Positions 11,475 to 23,417 of a DNA stretch of 64,000 nucleotides are shown piece by piece. Source of the DNA: Oasisia sp. SBJ-2009 (taxonomy: Eukaryota; Annelida; Polychaeta; Sabellida; Siboglinidae). The stretch covers positions 50,501,513 to 50,565,512 of the forward strand of contig OZ024861.1 of NCBI GenBank assembly GCA_964017155.1. The letters run 5' to 3'. Position 1 is the first letter of the stretch. Each line of letters starts with the position of its first letter. The notes beneath the pieces are model-generated. The model had not been told where the DNA came from and did no database searches. It saw only the letters and a program-made list of their open reading frames with translations. The position numbers and the translations under genes are program-made.

Positions 11475-13065
11475 GTAGGGAGGGAATTAGGAATCCTTTT
11501 GTTGCATCGGTTGCTTATCTGTGAAGGTCGTCACACGTAGCTATTGTTATAGGTATTATTATGTCGGCGATACCAGTTGTGTAGGATAACGAAAGAGGTG
11601 AGGTGTGCTAAGACAGTGTGGTGATTGCGGGCTGCCTTGGACGATGTTGGCATGAATGGGTGGCTGCTGTCACATATATCTGATTTAGGAAGCAGCTGTA
11701 TTGACCTGGGGCATGTTGGCTTAGACCGGTTCTGGTAGTGTGTAAATGGCTCACATACATACACATGTACACATGTACACATAGTCACATACACGTGTGA
11801 AGAAGCGTGTGTAGTCTTGTGCCCATGCTGTATACCTGAGTACGCTGGCCCAATGGACAGGTCTACTACTTGGCTAATTACCAGGGTCTGCAGCACACAG
11901 AACAACAACCATGTGAATGGCATGAGATTCCATGCCATAAGGTGTTCATGTGATTCTGCTGACAGCTGGCTGGTAATTGATTGGCAGCTGTATTGCCAGA
12001 GTTGGGGTCTAGGCCTGTGTACATGTAGGCCTAGCCACAGCCAGATTATCTATTGCCTTGTCTAAACCCTCATGACTAAGGCACTCATTGTCTTGCATAA
12101 ATGCAATACACTAATAATAGGTTTAGTAAGTGGGCTTTGCGGAACCAGGCCACACAACTGCCTATCTTGTCTTCTCCAATATACGTGTCTATTGTAAGCA
12201 GATATTATTATCGTGGCCATCAGTAAAATGGTCAGCCATTCGATGAGACCGGTTATGTCTGGTTTTACGTTTGGTCTGACTATAATGAACTAGATCCCTG
12301 ATGAAAGGCCAGTCGTGATTCCCGAGTAAATCTGACCTTGACCGTATTATTATAATTATGATCGCGGCTAAATGAATACGTAATTACCGCGAGAAGCGGC
12401 GCGGACTGGTGATGAATCTTGCGTGCAATTGGTGGTGGTTACCCAGAATGCAGTGGGGGCCATCGTGGAGCAGAGTCCGTTCGCATGGAGTGCTCGGAGG
12501 GTCGGTGTTGTTGCCAGGCATGTAGATGTAGACTTTGCCAAGTGCATTGTGATAAACAGAGAACAGGCGTGAGTGCGTGGAGTGGTGAGGATGGACACAG
12601 TGGACCGGTGGCTCGACCAGGCACAGGCTTAAGAACCACAGAGGAGGCTGTCGCTTCTCCACTCCGGCTCCTACTGCAGAGTGTCCAGGCTGGCTGGTGG
12701 GGGGTCATACGGCTCCACGGGGAGAGGCTACAATGATAGGTGCTTGTGTGTGCTATCACATAGCTGAGTGCACGTGTACGTGCGTGCACGGTGCACGGTC
12801 GGCTGTTTGTGGGATGCTGGAGTAGCTGGTGTGTTCACGTAACCGCCAGTGGTGTTTACCGGTTGTGAGAGTCGACTTGCCAAGGGTCACCTGCTTATAT
12901 ATACGTGGTCACGGTGGATGCTGTGTGTCCTTGGATTGTCCACCCCCACGCATCATTGACGACTGGGATTCTGGAGCGGTGGTTTGTTTGTTGTTGTGTA
13001 AAGATAAAAAGGTGGTCATATTCGTGCCGGTGTAAATGAGTGAATTGTCATTGCATTTATTGCAG
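11475..13065. other. Region between the candidate first exons: intron or second promoter
   Basis: The part at 12370-12900 is GC-richer and open in several frames on both strands, a composition effect. It could hold the promoter and 5'UTR of the membrane-anchored isoform, since a 3' splice site ends at 13065. No conserved coding sequence was recognised. Confidence 0.35.
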
Positions 13066-13105
13066 TGACGACAGCAAAAACTGTCGACTGCGACTGCAAC
13101 TGGTG
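13066..13105 (+). other. Likely 5'UTR part of exon 1 after a candidate 3' splice site
   Basis: A good 3' splice site, cattgcatttattgcag, ends at 13065, so the transcript carrying exon 1 probably enters here from an unseen 5'UTR exon. If so, the upstream ATG at 13040 is intronic and translation starts at 13106. Without that splice, the frame could begin at 13040 and add 22 Cys-rich residues. The upstream exon was not located. Confidence 0.4.
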
Positions 13106-13899
13106 ATGCAGACAGCGTTCAGTGGGAGACTTCCGTACCTGGCGTGTTTAGTGGTTCCTGCGTTGGCGGTGGCGACGGCCATCTCTTGTGGCTGTGTGTT
13201 CCGCGTACCGAGGAAGGCTTGCGCCGACATCGTTGAACTGTACCTTGCGTTCACTCCGTACTTGCGCCGCTGTATTTCTAGTGCGACTCTTGCTCTGGTT
13301 CTAGGCGTGGTCGGCTGTCTAGTGGCCTTGCTACGGTGTCACGGGTGCTGGAAGGACAAGTACACGGACACCATGGGAAAGAAAACCAAAACTGAAACTA
13401 GTGATAACGTTACGGTCGCCAACGGGAAAGTTGCAGAAATGTCAACAGGACTGATCAATGGAACTACAGAAGCCGGACAGTTGCCTGCCTCGAACATACA
13501 AACAAAAGTGAAAATGAATGATACAGAAAGTGAAACTATGGCAAATAATAACAGTTCACCTTCGGAAGAAGTTGATGTAAATACGGTAGTGTTTCAGTTG
13601 GACTCGCCTGTAGGAAGTGGAACGAGTTTAGCGGATTCGATTGCAGGAAGTGGAACAGGTTTGACGGATCCAGCTTCAGGAAGAGGAATAGATCAGGAGG
13701 ATTCGGCTCAGGGAAATGGAATAACTGCGCCAGAGGTAGAGGGTACAACAGGGACCAGTGGAGGGGGAAAGGGAGAAAGTTCCCAAGTGACGGAGGATAA
13801 AACACACCCAGAACACGCTGACAAGTTTGATACTGACGCTGTTAGTGGCAATGGGACGTACGTACGCAATCACAAGACTGGCAAGCCTGTCTTCCTAAG
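13106..13899 (+). CDS. ACC: ACC exon 1: hydrophobic N-terminal anchor and low-complexity linker
   Basis: This exon encodes residues 1-264. There are two hydrophobic segments, about residues 9-32 (LPYLACLVVPALAVATAISC) and 57-76 (ISSATLALVLGVVGCLVALL). A charged stretch beginning KDKYTDTMGKKTK follows, then a Ser/Gly/Thr/Asn/Glu-rich linker. Residues 166-209 are four degenerate 11-residue repeats starting with Asp (DSPVGSGTSLA and so on). Vertebrate ACC2 also starts with a hydrophobic segment that docks it on the outer mitochondrial membrane; a similar role here is inference. The start was chosen as the first ATG after the 3' splice site at 13065, with G at -3. The exon ends AG|GTAAGA in phase 2 and joins exon 2 as ...PVFLR|SMSGVHL. 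The linker sequence itself has no family match I recognise. Confidence 0.8.
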
Positions 13900-15039
13900 G
13901 TAAGACAACAAATAGGCCATCAAATCTTGCAGATAGTGAGCTATAAATTAAGTCGCACAGACAAAATTATGACAAACTAATAATGGCTCATGACCTGATG
14001 AAACCTATTCATTTTATAGGTTCGTTTATGATTCAAGTAGTGTTTCTTGATGCATGAACTGATAGAAAGGCTGCTTGTTGTATTAAGTTGTACAGTGGTC
14101 GTACTAAGGAGGGGAGTGGTCATTGTAAACAGTAGAAACTTCTCAAGTCTCTCTAGCTGACATTGCAGTGGTCTGTGCTGTGAGTGTTGTGTGCTCTACA
14201 CTTTGATGTGTTAGTTTTCTGTGTCACTGATTTACTGTAATTGCTCTGTACTTTAATTACTTAAGGCCATGTCCGCCATGACACAGTTGAACCATCTTCA
14301 AATAATCAAATATTATTTTCCGAACTAGTTTGATTAGTAACACGAACAGTTAGACACACTCTAACTGTGTTGTATTGTTGCCAGTTTTCTATTATATATC
14401 AATTTGTATATACATGTATTATAATGGCGTTGTAAATGTTATTATACATGAGTCTTCTCTTAATTCAACCTTCTGAGAGGCAATTGCATTCATCAGTTAG
14501 TCTTATTCTTGATTCCTAGAGACATTCAGTGATGGACTCAATCTGTTATAGTCTTTATCAAGTCTACACCTGCTGGCATATACTCGCTCACATGCTCAGA
14601 AATAAATGTGCACATCCATGCAAGCCAGGCCCTAAGAGAGAGATATGTTTTCCCTATGTTGGATTGATCAAATGTGTTCCATTTAGAGTGTGAACTTGTC
14701 TAGAAGCAGTTGTGTCGTTCAGAGCCATTATTGGCCAGTTTATGTTTTACAGAGAGAGGTGTGATTCAAGCCATTTTTAAATTAGTACTGGCATATATTC
14801 ATCTGTTGTGTCAATTATGTTATTAATGTGTCCCTCTACTTGAAATAATAATTTCTGCTTGAAATAATTATTTAGTGTAGCAGTCATCTGGCTCTCTCTA
14901 AATTCAGGTGGTCTTGTCAGGTGCGATGGTTTTATTGTAATTACTGGGGACCCATCTTGGCCTGCAGTCAGGAGTCTGGGTGGGTGGGGCTGTGGTTAAA
15001 CCCCTGATGTAAACAAACACATGTATGTATACACATGCA

Positions 15040-15253
15040 GACACATGCTAACACAGAAACACACACACGCATGCACACACACATACACACACACACACAC
15101 ACACACATACACACACACACACAACACACACACAACACACACAACACACCGGTACCACACACAACACACACACACACACAACACACACAACACACACACA
15201 ACACACACACACACACACAACACACACACACACAACACACACACACACACCAT
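15040..15253. repeat. CA/CACACAA microsatellite
   Basis: A long imperfect acacac run mixed with acaacacac units, in intron 1. The open frames in it are repeat artefacts. The 1.1 kb of intron 1 before it is AT-rich with no other feature seen. Confidence 0.95.
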
Positions 15254-16104
15254 ATACATGCCCACTGGAACTACAAGCAAATAGGCACGTGCACACACAT
15301 TCATGCACATGGACCAACGGACAGGTGTTCAGTGCATTCATGACGTGCTGGCCATTGTTGGTGACACGTGTTTGTTTGCTAGTTGACTGTATTGATTGAG
15401 GCACCACCCATGTCCATGTCCAGCGAAGTGATCATGGCGCATGAGCTGCACGTGCATTGTATGTTGTTTACCTTGGCTGCACCACTGGCACAGTCGTAAA
15501 TAGACCTGTAGCTTGGTGATCCAGGCCCTCGGCTCTGACGGAGATGTCACATTACGTCTGTGTGCACGGATCACGTCCTTAATTGGATGGCCGTATCGAT
15601 TGATATCAATCCGTGGCTACCTCTGATGTGTAATTCCCCTGTATACAGGTGTGTGCTTCAGGTGTAAAGTTGTGCTGCTTGCCAGTAATCATCCCTGTAG
15701 TATCCCCCCTCTTCCCATTATCTTCCCATCATCTTCCCGTCATCTTCCCGTCATCTTTCCCATATTGTCTTTCACCTCCCACCGTCATTTGATCTGACGT
15801 GTCCTCACTATGTCCAACCCAGTTTATACCCAATGACATCACACCATTTCCCGTTTCTACCTTATCCCATCTCTTCTTGTTTCTGCCATTTCCTGCCGTG
15901 TCCTACACCTGAACTCATGCTCCTGTCAAACTGGGTCACAGTCAGTGTGCCTTAAGTGCTGCTCTTCTTGCGTTGAGAGGTTCATGTGTATTTACTCATC
16001 TCTACTTCTGTCTCTCCATCCCTGGCTGCTGCCAGTGGAAAGACAAACACAGCCGTGAGACTGTTGTGGGTCCTGCACCTTGATAGATCTATACATACGC
16101 TGCC

Positions 16105-16500
16105 ACTCTGTCACCTGGGTTACCTGTCAGTGTCAGCTGGGTTACCTGTCAGTGTCAGCTGGGCTACCTGTCAGTGTCAGCTGGGTTACCTGTTAGTGTC
16201 AGCAGGGTTACCTGTCAGTGTCAGCTGGGCTACCTGTCAGTGTCAGCAGGGTTACCTGTCAGTGCTATGTGTCATCAGGATTGTCTCTCTGCTAGATTAC
16301 TTATCAGATGTTTACCCATCAATATGGTTACAGCTGTCAGCAAGATTACATGTCAGTTGTGTTACCTGTCAGCAATGTTATGCCTGTCAGGGATGTCATA
16401 TAATCTACCTGTCAGCAGGATTATCTGTCAGCAAGATTACCTGTCGACAAGATTACCTGTCAGTAGGTTTACCTGTCAGTGTCAGGGTTACCTGTCAGCT
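16105..16500. repeat. 22-bp minisatellite gttacctgtcagtgtcagct(gg), decaying downstream
   Basis: About seven good 22-bp copies (16105-16265) grade into shorter ttacctgtcagca units up to 16500. It lies in intron 1, away from any exon. Confidence 0.85.
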
Positions 16501-17385
16501 GTATATGTCCTCACTTTTGCCAATGGTCAAGCTAGTGGTCACTGTGACACTGACTAAGACACTAATATGTCATTAGTGGTCAGTGACTGGACAGTGGTCA
16601 CCCCATTATCAGGGTGTTATCCTTGCCCGGGTCAAGGCTGTGTAGTGGACTTGGTCAACATCAAAGACAGCACAATAATTAGATAACAAGAGGGTCATAG
16701 TGTAATATGAAGGGGGGGGACACAGACCAAACATATGATAGAGCAAACACTATTGGGTCCAGACTGTTAGGTCCAGATGTCATCATTAAAGCCTGTTTTC
16801 CGACATCAATCAATAAATCAATATAATCAATGGGTCAGCTGTGGCGGGCGGGGCCAGGTGTTAACCCTTTACCACACGACACACAGAGTAATTGATGCTG
16901 AAATAATAGAACTGTAGGAAAGGATAATGGCAATATGGTTAGTTTGCTTCTCTTCTATGGGTTGCCATGGTAACACATTAACACATTTAGTTCAAGCAGC
17001 TACAGATGTATCGAAGGATACTTATGGTCGATACATGGCTGATGCTTGGAGGTAATTTATCTAAGGCAGTAACAACCTTAGTTAAAATGTTCACTTTTGT
17101 TGCTAACACTTTAGTGTTCGCTTTTGTTTTACATAATTTTATCATCAAAACCTTACTGCTATGCCAACTGTAAATACTGGGCTTTTTAGCGTGCTGTGGT
17201 CAGAAGTGACCAGAATGATGGTGTTTTTCTTCTTGTGGGCGTCACTGTTTGTGTACATCAGATTACTGTTGACATTCATAAGATGACAACCTGATAAGTG
17301 TACAGTGTCATAAGAGGACAGACTGTTTGTGATCTAGCTAGAGTAAATAGATGTTCATGGAAATGTTCATCAGGTTGACGAATAA

Positions 17386-17538
17386 AATGTTCAAACAAAC
17401 ATCTTATTTCACAACTAATAATGTTTTACTTACATCAACATTTCAACCAGCGTCAGTGGTCGGCCTCAGGAGCAGTGTCTACACTGCGATGTGAGGAAAA
17501 CATTATTTGTTGTGAAATAAGAAATCTGTTTAAACATT
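17386..17538. repeat. Long inverted repeat (42-base arms, about 69-base loop)
   Basis: Arms 17386-17427 and 17497-17538 are near-perfect inverted copies (core ttatttcacaac-aataatgtttt). The loop, read on the minus strand, contains ctgaggccgaccactgacgctggttgaaatgt. A stretch of this kind recurs near the ends of Penelope-like and related retroelements as I remember them; that link is uncertain. Confidence 0.75.
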
Positions 17539-17772
17539 AAATAAATGTCTTATTAAACGCAAAGTGAGACAAGACAGTTTGTGTGTGGTGCTACAGTAGC
17601 AGTCTGTGCTAGTGTCATTGGTGGCTGATATTTGGTACATGGTGCATTGAACACAGAACAATTAGTGTATGGTAGTAATCATTACGATGCACAGTTCTTT
17701 TGTACTGCAGACTTCCAAACTATATAGATCAACAGTAAATAACTAAAAATGCACACAATTTATACCAATTTG

Positions 17773-17775
<3 letters not shown>

Positions 17776-17811
<36 letters not shown>

Positions 17812-17930
17812 ATAATATATATATATATATATTATATATATTAGTACAATTGTATATATATTATATATATATATATACAATAAATAACTAAAAATGCACA
17901 CAATTGGACTATATTATATATGTATATATT
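17776..17930. repeat. AT microsatellite
   Basis: Tatata runs interrupted by tatgtatgta, with a duplicated caataaataactaaaaatgcaca flank on each side. Confidence 0.9.
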
Positions 17931-18059
17931 ATACAATAAATTGCAATAAGATATCGGTTGTTGCCCATGTTGTTGACAGGGGAGATTGCAGAATTGAAGA
18001 ATTATAATCATTTACCGGTTGCAGAATATCATTGGTTTCAGTATATCTGTACTGCTGGG

Positions 18060-18450
18060 TGGAGGATATTACTGGTTACAGGATATCATTAGATTGAGGA
18101 TATCGTTGGTTGCAGGATATCATTAGATGGAAGATATCAGCTGTTGCATGATAACATTAGTTGGAGGATATCGTTGGTTGCAGGATATCATTAGATGGAG
18201 GATATCGCTGGTTGCAGGATATCATTAGATGGAGGATATCGTTGGTTGCAGGATATCATTAGATGGAGGATATCGTTGGTTGCAGGATATCATTAGATGG
18301 AGGATATCACTGGTTGCAGGATTTCATTAGATGGAGGATATCGTTGGTTGCAGGATATCATTAGATGGAGGATATCGCTGGTTGTAGGATATCATTAGAT
18401 GGAGGATATCGCTGGTAGCTGGCAGTACTGATGCCTTCTGTTGGTTGCAG
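18060..18450. repeat. 34-bp minisatellite ending at the exon 2 3' splice site, about 10 copies
   Basis: The unit contains ggatatcattagatgga then ggatatcgttggttgca. The functional splice site is gttggttgcag, the same string present in most units. Repeated gatatc palindromes occur every 17 bases or so. See findings. Confidence 0.93.
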
Positions 18451-18583
18451 GTCTATGTCGGGCGTCCACCTGATCCGGTACGGCCACCGCCGGGCAGCGT
18501 CCAAGTCAAAGGACTTCTCTGTGGCTACACCTGAGGAGTTTGTCAAGAGGTTTGGAGGCGCCTCCATCACTGTCATCAACAAG
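18451..18583 (+). CDS. ACC: ACC exon 2: AMPK site and start of biotin carboxylase
   Basis: It encodes RSMSGVHLIRYGHRR then DFSVATPEEFVKRFGG, the counterpart of SSMSGLHLVK...DFTVASPAEFV in vertebrate ACC. The second Ser of SMSG is the conserved AMPK site (Ser79/80 in ACC1), whose phosphorylation inhibits the enzyme. The Arg at -3 is coded across the exon 1/2 junction. The 3' splice site is the last derived copy of a 34-bp minisatellite. It ends AAG|GTGGGT in phase 0. Confidence 0.95.
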
Positions 18584-18649
18584 GTGGGTGGACACTGGCT
18601 GGGGGACACACCCTAAGGGATACATACATGGGAATCAACACTGGGGTGA

Positions 18650-18985
18650 CAGTTGTTTTGTTAACAGTGGGGTTGTAGGAAGTAACAGTGAGGTGGCATG
18701 GATTAACAATTGGGGGGCAAGAATTAACAGTGAGGTGGCAGGAATTAACAGAGAAAGGCATCATTCAATAGTGGAGTAACAATGGGGTGACAGGAATTAA
18801 CAGTATAGTAGAAGGAAATGACAGTGAATTTGCATGAATTAAAAGTGGATTGGTATGAATTAACAGTAGAGTAGCACATATTAACATTTGAGTGGCACAT
18901 GTTAACATGAAGTGACAGAAATTAACAGTGAAGTGATAAGCAATCATTCAGAATGTAGGGAGATAAATATATATTTAACAGTGGA
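18650..18985. repeat. Degenerate roughly 23-bp repeats (aattaacagtgaggtggcagg)
   Basis: These are loosely repeated aattaacagt-gtggcagg units in intron 2 with spacing of about 20-26 bases. They look like an old, decayed array. Confidence 0.6.
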
Positions 18986-19102
18986 GTGGCAGAATGTACT
19001 AGTGCAGTGGCAGGAATGATAAAAAGGAGTGGCATATTTCTGGGTGTCCCCTTGGTATGCCTAGACAATGTGTGTGCCGGCATGGTGGACTTGTGATTCT
19101 AA

Positions 19103-19124
19103 CACACCTACATACACACAAACA

Positions 19125-19188
<64 letters not shown>
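19103..19188. repeat. CA dinucleotide microsatellite
   Basis: An almost pure (ca)n run in intron 2, about 200 bases before exon 3. Confidence 0.97.
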
Positions 19189-19189
<1 letters not shown>

Positions 19190-19389
19190 ATATATGTCCT
19201 ACCGACATCATTGCTGTCTATGAATAGATGCTATTACTTACTAAGTCTGCAGCTGCTGCTAACTTATGTATGTTACCTTGAACCAAACAACCGCCCTGCT
19301 GTGGTGATTACATCACTCCTACATGTGTGCGAGATGCAGGGAAGTACGCTATGTTTCATTTCCCATAAAGCTGCTGTGTTTGTTAATAG

Positions 19390-19528
19390 ATTCTCATCGC
19401 CAACAATGGCATCGCGGCCGTCAAATGCATGCGATCCATCCGGCGGTGGTCCTACGAGATGTTCAAGAACGAGAATGCCATCCGCTTTGTTGTCATGGTA
19501 ACACCCGAGGACCTCAAGGCAAACGCTG
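19390..19528 (+). CDS. ACC: ACC exon 3: biotin carboxylase N-domain
   Basis: It encodes [20 protein letters not shown]...[15 protein letters not shown], almost identical to animal ACC and the start of the biotin carboxylase fold. The 3' site is AATAG|ATT and the 5' site G|GTAAAC (phase 1). The intron before it holds an 86-bp CA run. Confidence 0.97.
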
Positions 19529-19765
19529 GTAAACATTAATTTCACCGATGGACGTATGTTGCCACTTGCTTAAATATCACAATAAACATTATTATAAAAT
19601 TATACACGTAGTTACAAATTAATAAAAAAATTCAAGTTTCACACAATAAAATGTTTATCTGTGAATTTATTATTGCTGTTAGATAATCACCAGCTTCTGT
19701 TTCAAAGCTAGACAAGTTCCATACATTGCTGTGTCACATGACTGTCATGTGACTTCTGCACACAG

Positions 19766-19875
19766 AGTACATCCGATTGGCTGATCAGTATGTGTTAGTT
19801 CCGGGTGGCGCCAACAACAATAACTACGCCAATGTCGAGTTGATTCTTGATATTGCTCGCAGAACTAAAGTGCAC
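19766..19875 (+). CDS. ACC: ACC exon 4: biotin carboxylase
   Basis: It encodes [20 protein letters not shown] then [17 protein letters not shown], the conserved [14 protein letters not shown] block. Boundaries are CACAG|AG and CAC|GTAAGT. The following 404-bp AT-rich intron holds nothing recognisable. Confidence 0.97.
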
Positions 19876-20279
19876 GTAAGTAAATCACAGTTTCTGCAAT
19901 CATAGATTTTTCTAAATGTGACATACAGTGGATCAATCATTAGAAATCCCGGATTTTTTTTTTTTTAATTGATGTCTTTTAATTTTGTGATATAACATGC
20001 TGAGCATGTACCATGTTTTTAATCAATGTTTATATTTATTATGTTTGTTGGTATATTCATTCAAGTATATTTAGTTTCTGAATTATTATTTCATAGTAAA
20101 TTGTTATATCTATTTCTGAATTATTGTAATATTGTAGTAAATTGTTATGCACAGTGTTATCTACTGTATAACAAGTATTGTTTCTTACAACATGTTATTA
20201 TTATTTCTGTGAATGTGTAAAGTGTTGTAAACTATGTTGTTTGTGGCACTATGTAATATATATATACTGTTTGTTGTAG

Positions 20280-20361
20280 GCGGTGTGGGCTGGCTGGGGA
20301 CATGCCTCAGAGAACCCAAAGTTACCTGAGCTTCTGCACAAGAATAACATCTCATTTATTG
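20280..20361 (+). CDS. ACC: ACC exon 5: biotin carboxylase
   Basis: It encodes [20 protein letters not shown] then KNNISFI, the invariant [17 protein letters not shown] block of eukaryotic ACC. Boundaries are TTGTAG|GCG and G|GTGAGT (phase 1). Confidence 0.97.
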
Positions 20362-20642
20362 GTGAGTTGTGTGCACAGAAAACCCATTAACTACATGCTT
20401 CAGTAATGTAATGTTGTTTAAACAGTTAAAAGAATAAATAAGTTCATTTAACATCCATAGTTTATGTATATAATATTAATGAACCTGATGTTATGATCGT
20501 ATTTTGCCTCATAGGGATCCAATGTCTGATCAGTTTTGGAAGTTAAATATTTGGAATATAATTGTCCATGTTTGCACAAGAATACATTCAAATATCCAGA
20601 ACTGTATCAACCAATAAAGCTGGTTTTGTTTGCTTTCTACAG

Positions 20643-20741
20643 GACCACCCGAAACAGCCATGTTGGCTCTAGGTGACAAGATCGCCTCCAACATTGTGGC
20701 AGAGACAGCGGGCATTCCCACACTGCCCTGGAGTGGCTCTG
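20643..20741 (+). CDS. ACC: ACC exon 6: biotin carboxylase
   Basis: It encodes [20 protein letters not shown] then [13 protein letters not shown], matching [15 protein letters not shown] and [10 protein letters not shown]. Boundaries are CTACAG|GA and G|GTAGGT. The next intron of 673 bp holds only a short piece (around 21225-21260) resembling the dispersed SINE-tail family. Confidence 0.97.
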
Positions 20742-21414
20742 GTAGGTGGCGCCCTCTGTCATGACCCCAGTGACAGCTGTCAATCAATTAAGCATCCATC
20801 CATTATATTGTGTTCATTATAAAATGCCAGTTGATGATGGCTAGTCCTGAAAGTAAAAAGAAATGTGCTTCATGCTGTGAAGTGCAACACTAGGTACAAG
20901 TAAATAAATAAAACTGTTACATCCCAAATGATTGTGCTTCGTGCACACAAAATGTATACAACTAAAATAGTTTAGATATTACTCTAGTCACTGACTTTTG
21001 CATTATGAGTAGCTTTGTGACAATTGAATTTGTCACTGTGGGATATGGTTGTGGTTAGAATGTTAATTAAGACTCAACCCAGAAGATTGGTTTCAATCAT
21101 ATTACTGCCATTTTTGAAAATGGTTAATTTCATTCACTCAACATTGCTCCAGTTTGCTTGACAGAATAACTATATCTGAATGCTGATTGAGTAGTGTTTG
21201 GGCGTCAATAAATATCAGTTGAGGGATGGCTGAATACTTCCAAAAGAAATGGCAAACAGGTCTGGTGAAAGTGTTTCGAACATTCCATATTACAAGACAC
21301 CATTTCACAGTTATTTTTATCTAATATTCAAAACATGCCTGTACAACCTGGGTCACTGGGGCAGGGGTCCTAAACAACTTACCGATGTTTAATTTTAACG
21401 AAATTACGCTGCAG

Positions 21415-21635
21415 GTCTCAAGGTCGAGTGGGATGCCAAGAAGCTGCTAGAGGGCAACACCGTGTGTGTGCCGAATGAGATCTACAAGCAAGGCTGTGTG
21501 GAGACGGTGGACGATTGTCTCGCTGCGGCGAACAAGATCGGCTTCCCCGTCATGGTGAAGGCCTCGGAGGGAGGAGGAGGGAAGGGCATCAGGAAGGTGA
21601 ACAATGCCGAGGAGCTTCCCAATCTCTTCCGACAG
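21415..21635 (+). CDS. ACC: ACC exon 7: biotin carboxylase ATP-grasp, Gly-rich loop
   Basis: It encodes the B-domain, including [20 protein letters not shown], the glycine-rich loop that closes over ATP in the ATP-grasp fold, followed by [12 protein letters not shown]. Boundaries are CTGCAG|GT and CAG|GTGGGT (phase 0). Confidence 0.97.
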
Positions 21636-21727
21636 GTGGGTGCCGATGGAGAGCTGGGTGGGAGTGGGTAGCTCGCAGTGGATGTCCTACTAAATATGTT
21701 TTACTTGCATTCAGTGTTTAGATGTAG

Positions 21728-22041
21728 CTGGTGTGTGTGCATGCGTGCATGTATGCATGGTGTGTGTGTGTGTGTGTGTGAGTGTGTGTGGGTGTGTGTG
21801 TGTGGGTGTCTGGGTGTGAGTGTATGTGTGTGGGTGTGTGTGGGTGTGTGGGTGTGTGGGTGTGAGTGTATGTGTGTGTGTGTGTGGGTGTCTGGGTGTG
21901 GGTGTGTGGGTGTGAGTGTATGTGTGTGTGGGTGTCTGGGTGTGTGTGGGTGTCTGGGTGTGAGTGTGGGTGTGTGTGGGTGTGTGTGGGTGTGTGTGGG
22001 TGTGTGTGGGTGTGTGGGTGTGTGGGTGAGTGTGTGCGTGC
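21728..22041. repeat. GT-rich repeat (gtgtgtgggtgt and variants)
   Basis: In intron 7, about 90 bases after the donor. Units mix gtgtgtgggtgt and gtctgggtgtgagtgta. The frames on both strands are artefacts. Confidence 0.93.
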
Positions 22042-22443
22042 AGATATGACAGATATCCATACTATGTGTCTACATGCATATGTACATTTATTGATGTATA
22101 GTTATTTATAGTAGTAGAATGTCACCCTAATGAAAATCGCTACTAATCTTACATTGGACTTCACACAAGCCGTAACCATCAGTAAACATCAACAGTTATT
22201 GAGCACTCATTGTGTCCGTGATGTCACCATTAGTGACAACATCATACCACCTTTACAGATTTAGAGCAAACCAAACTTACAAAATATAGCAACATGACAG
22301 AAGATTTCACATCATCCCACTGTCTGCTGTTAAAAATAAGTCCTATTCACAACAGACACTAAATGACCACGCAACTGTGCCCCTAACCACCCTATCCCTG
22401 ACTGTTCCCTCATCCCTAACCTTGTCCTTCCCTCTCCCGCCAG

Positions 22444-22653
22444 GTCCAAGCCGAGGTTCCTGGCTCTCCGATCTTCGTGATGAAGCTGGCTAGGAACGCC
22501 CGCCACCTGGAGGTGCAGCTGTTGGCGGACAAGTACGGCAACGCCATCTCCCTGTTTGGCCGCGACTGCTCCATACAACGACGCCACCAGAAGATCATCG
22601 AGGAAGCTCCGGTGACGATTGCACGGCCGGAGGTGCAGGAGAGGATGGAGCAG
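22444..22653 (+). CDS. ACC: ACC exon 8: biotin carboxylase core
   Basis: It encodes [40 protein letters not shown] and [16 protein letters not shown]. This is the HLEVQ and RRHQK-EEAP core that contacts ATP and bicarbonate in biotin carboxylases. Boundaries are GCCAG|GTC and CAG|GTGGGT; length is 70 codons. Confidence 0.97.
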
Positions 22654-22835
22654 GTGGGTGGAGCCGGAGTCTGACGTCCCTCCTCCCTTGTCCTACTGGT
22701 TGTCTGTTGGAACATAATCAAATCTCGCTTTATTTTCACCCCTAAATACAACCACTTCAAAGTTAACATCGCTCTAGGCGGTTGGTTACAAACTACTTCC
22801 ATAACAATAAATGTATGAAATTTAGTCCTGCTAAT

Positions 22836-23190
22836 ACGGTCACTTCACCGTTTAGATCAGTCACCTCACCATTCAGATAACCTCACCATATAGGTCACCT
22901 CACAATTCAGGCCACTTCACCATTCAGATAACCTCACAAATCAGGTCACCACAATTCAGGTTACTTCACCATTCAGGTCACCTCACAATTTAAGTCCCCT
23001 TACCACACAGGTCACCTCACCATTCAGGTCACATCACTATTCAGATCACCTCACTATTCAGGTCACTTCACCATTCAGGTCACCCACAATTCAGGTCACC
23101 TCACCATTCAGGTCACCTCACCACTCAGGTCACATCACCATTCAGGTCCCCTCACCACACAGGTCACCTTACCATTCAAGTCGCAGGGCA
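22836..23190. repeat. 17-bp minisatellite ggtcacctcaccattca, about 20 degenerate copies
   Basis: In intron 8. Units vary (caccattca, cacaattca, cactattca), which suggests an older array. Confidence 0.88.
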
Positions 23191-23417
23191 ATTAAGGAAG
23201 TTCATGGTTAGCATCCATCCAGTTCAAATTTCACCAATTAAACGCTGTTAGTACATTTCAGTAATGTTTGTATAGTACACATCTTTAAGAAATATGTTTA
23301 TCTTTGGAATTAGTTATTAAAGTTTTATTTTATCAATGCCTGTGTTTTAGTGCTCTGTGTAACTTTAACTGGCTGACTAAACTAGCATTGGTATTCAGAT
23401 CATATTTTGACCACCAG

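Noticed and set aside
12368..12789. Four overlapping GC-rich open frames on both strands
   Set aside because: Open frames on both strands reflect base composition; none resembles a known family or shows consistent splice sites.
13040..13105. Upstream ATG at 13040 as the start of exon 1
   Set aside because: A strong 3' splice site ends at 13065, inside this segment, so the first 22 codons are more likely intronic/5'UTR; kept only as an alternative.
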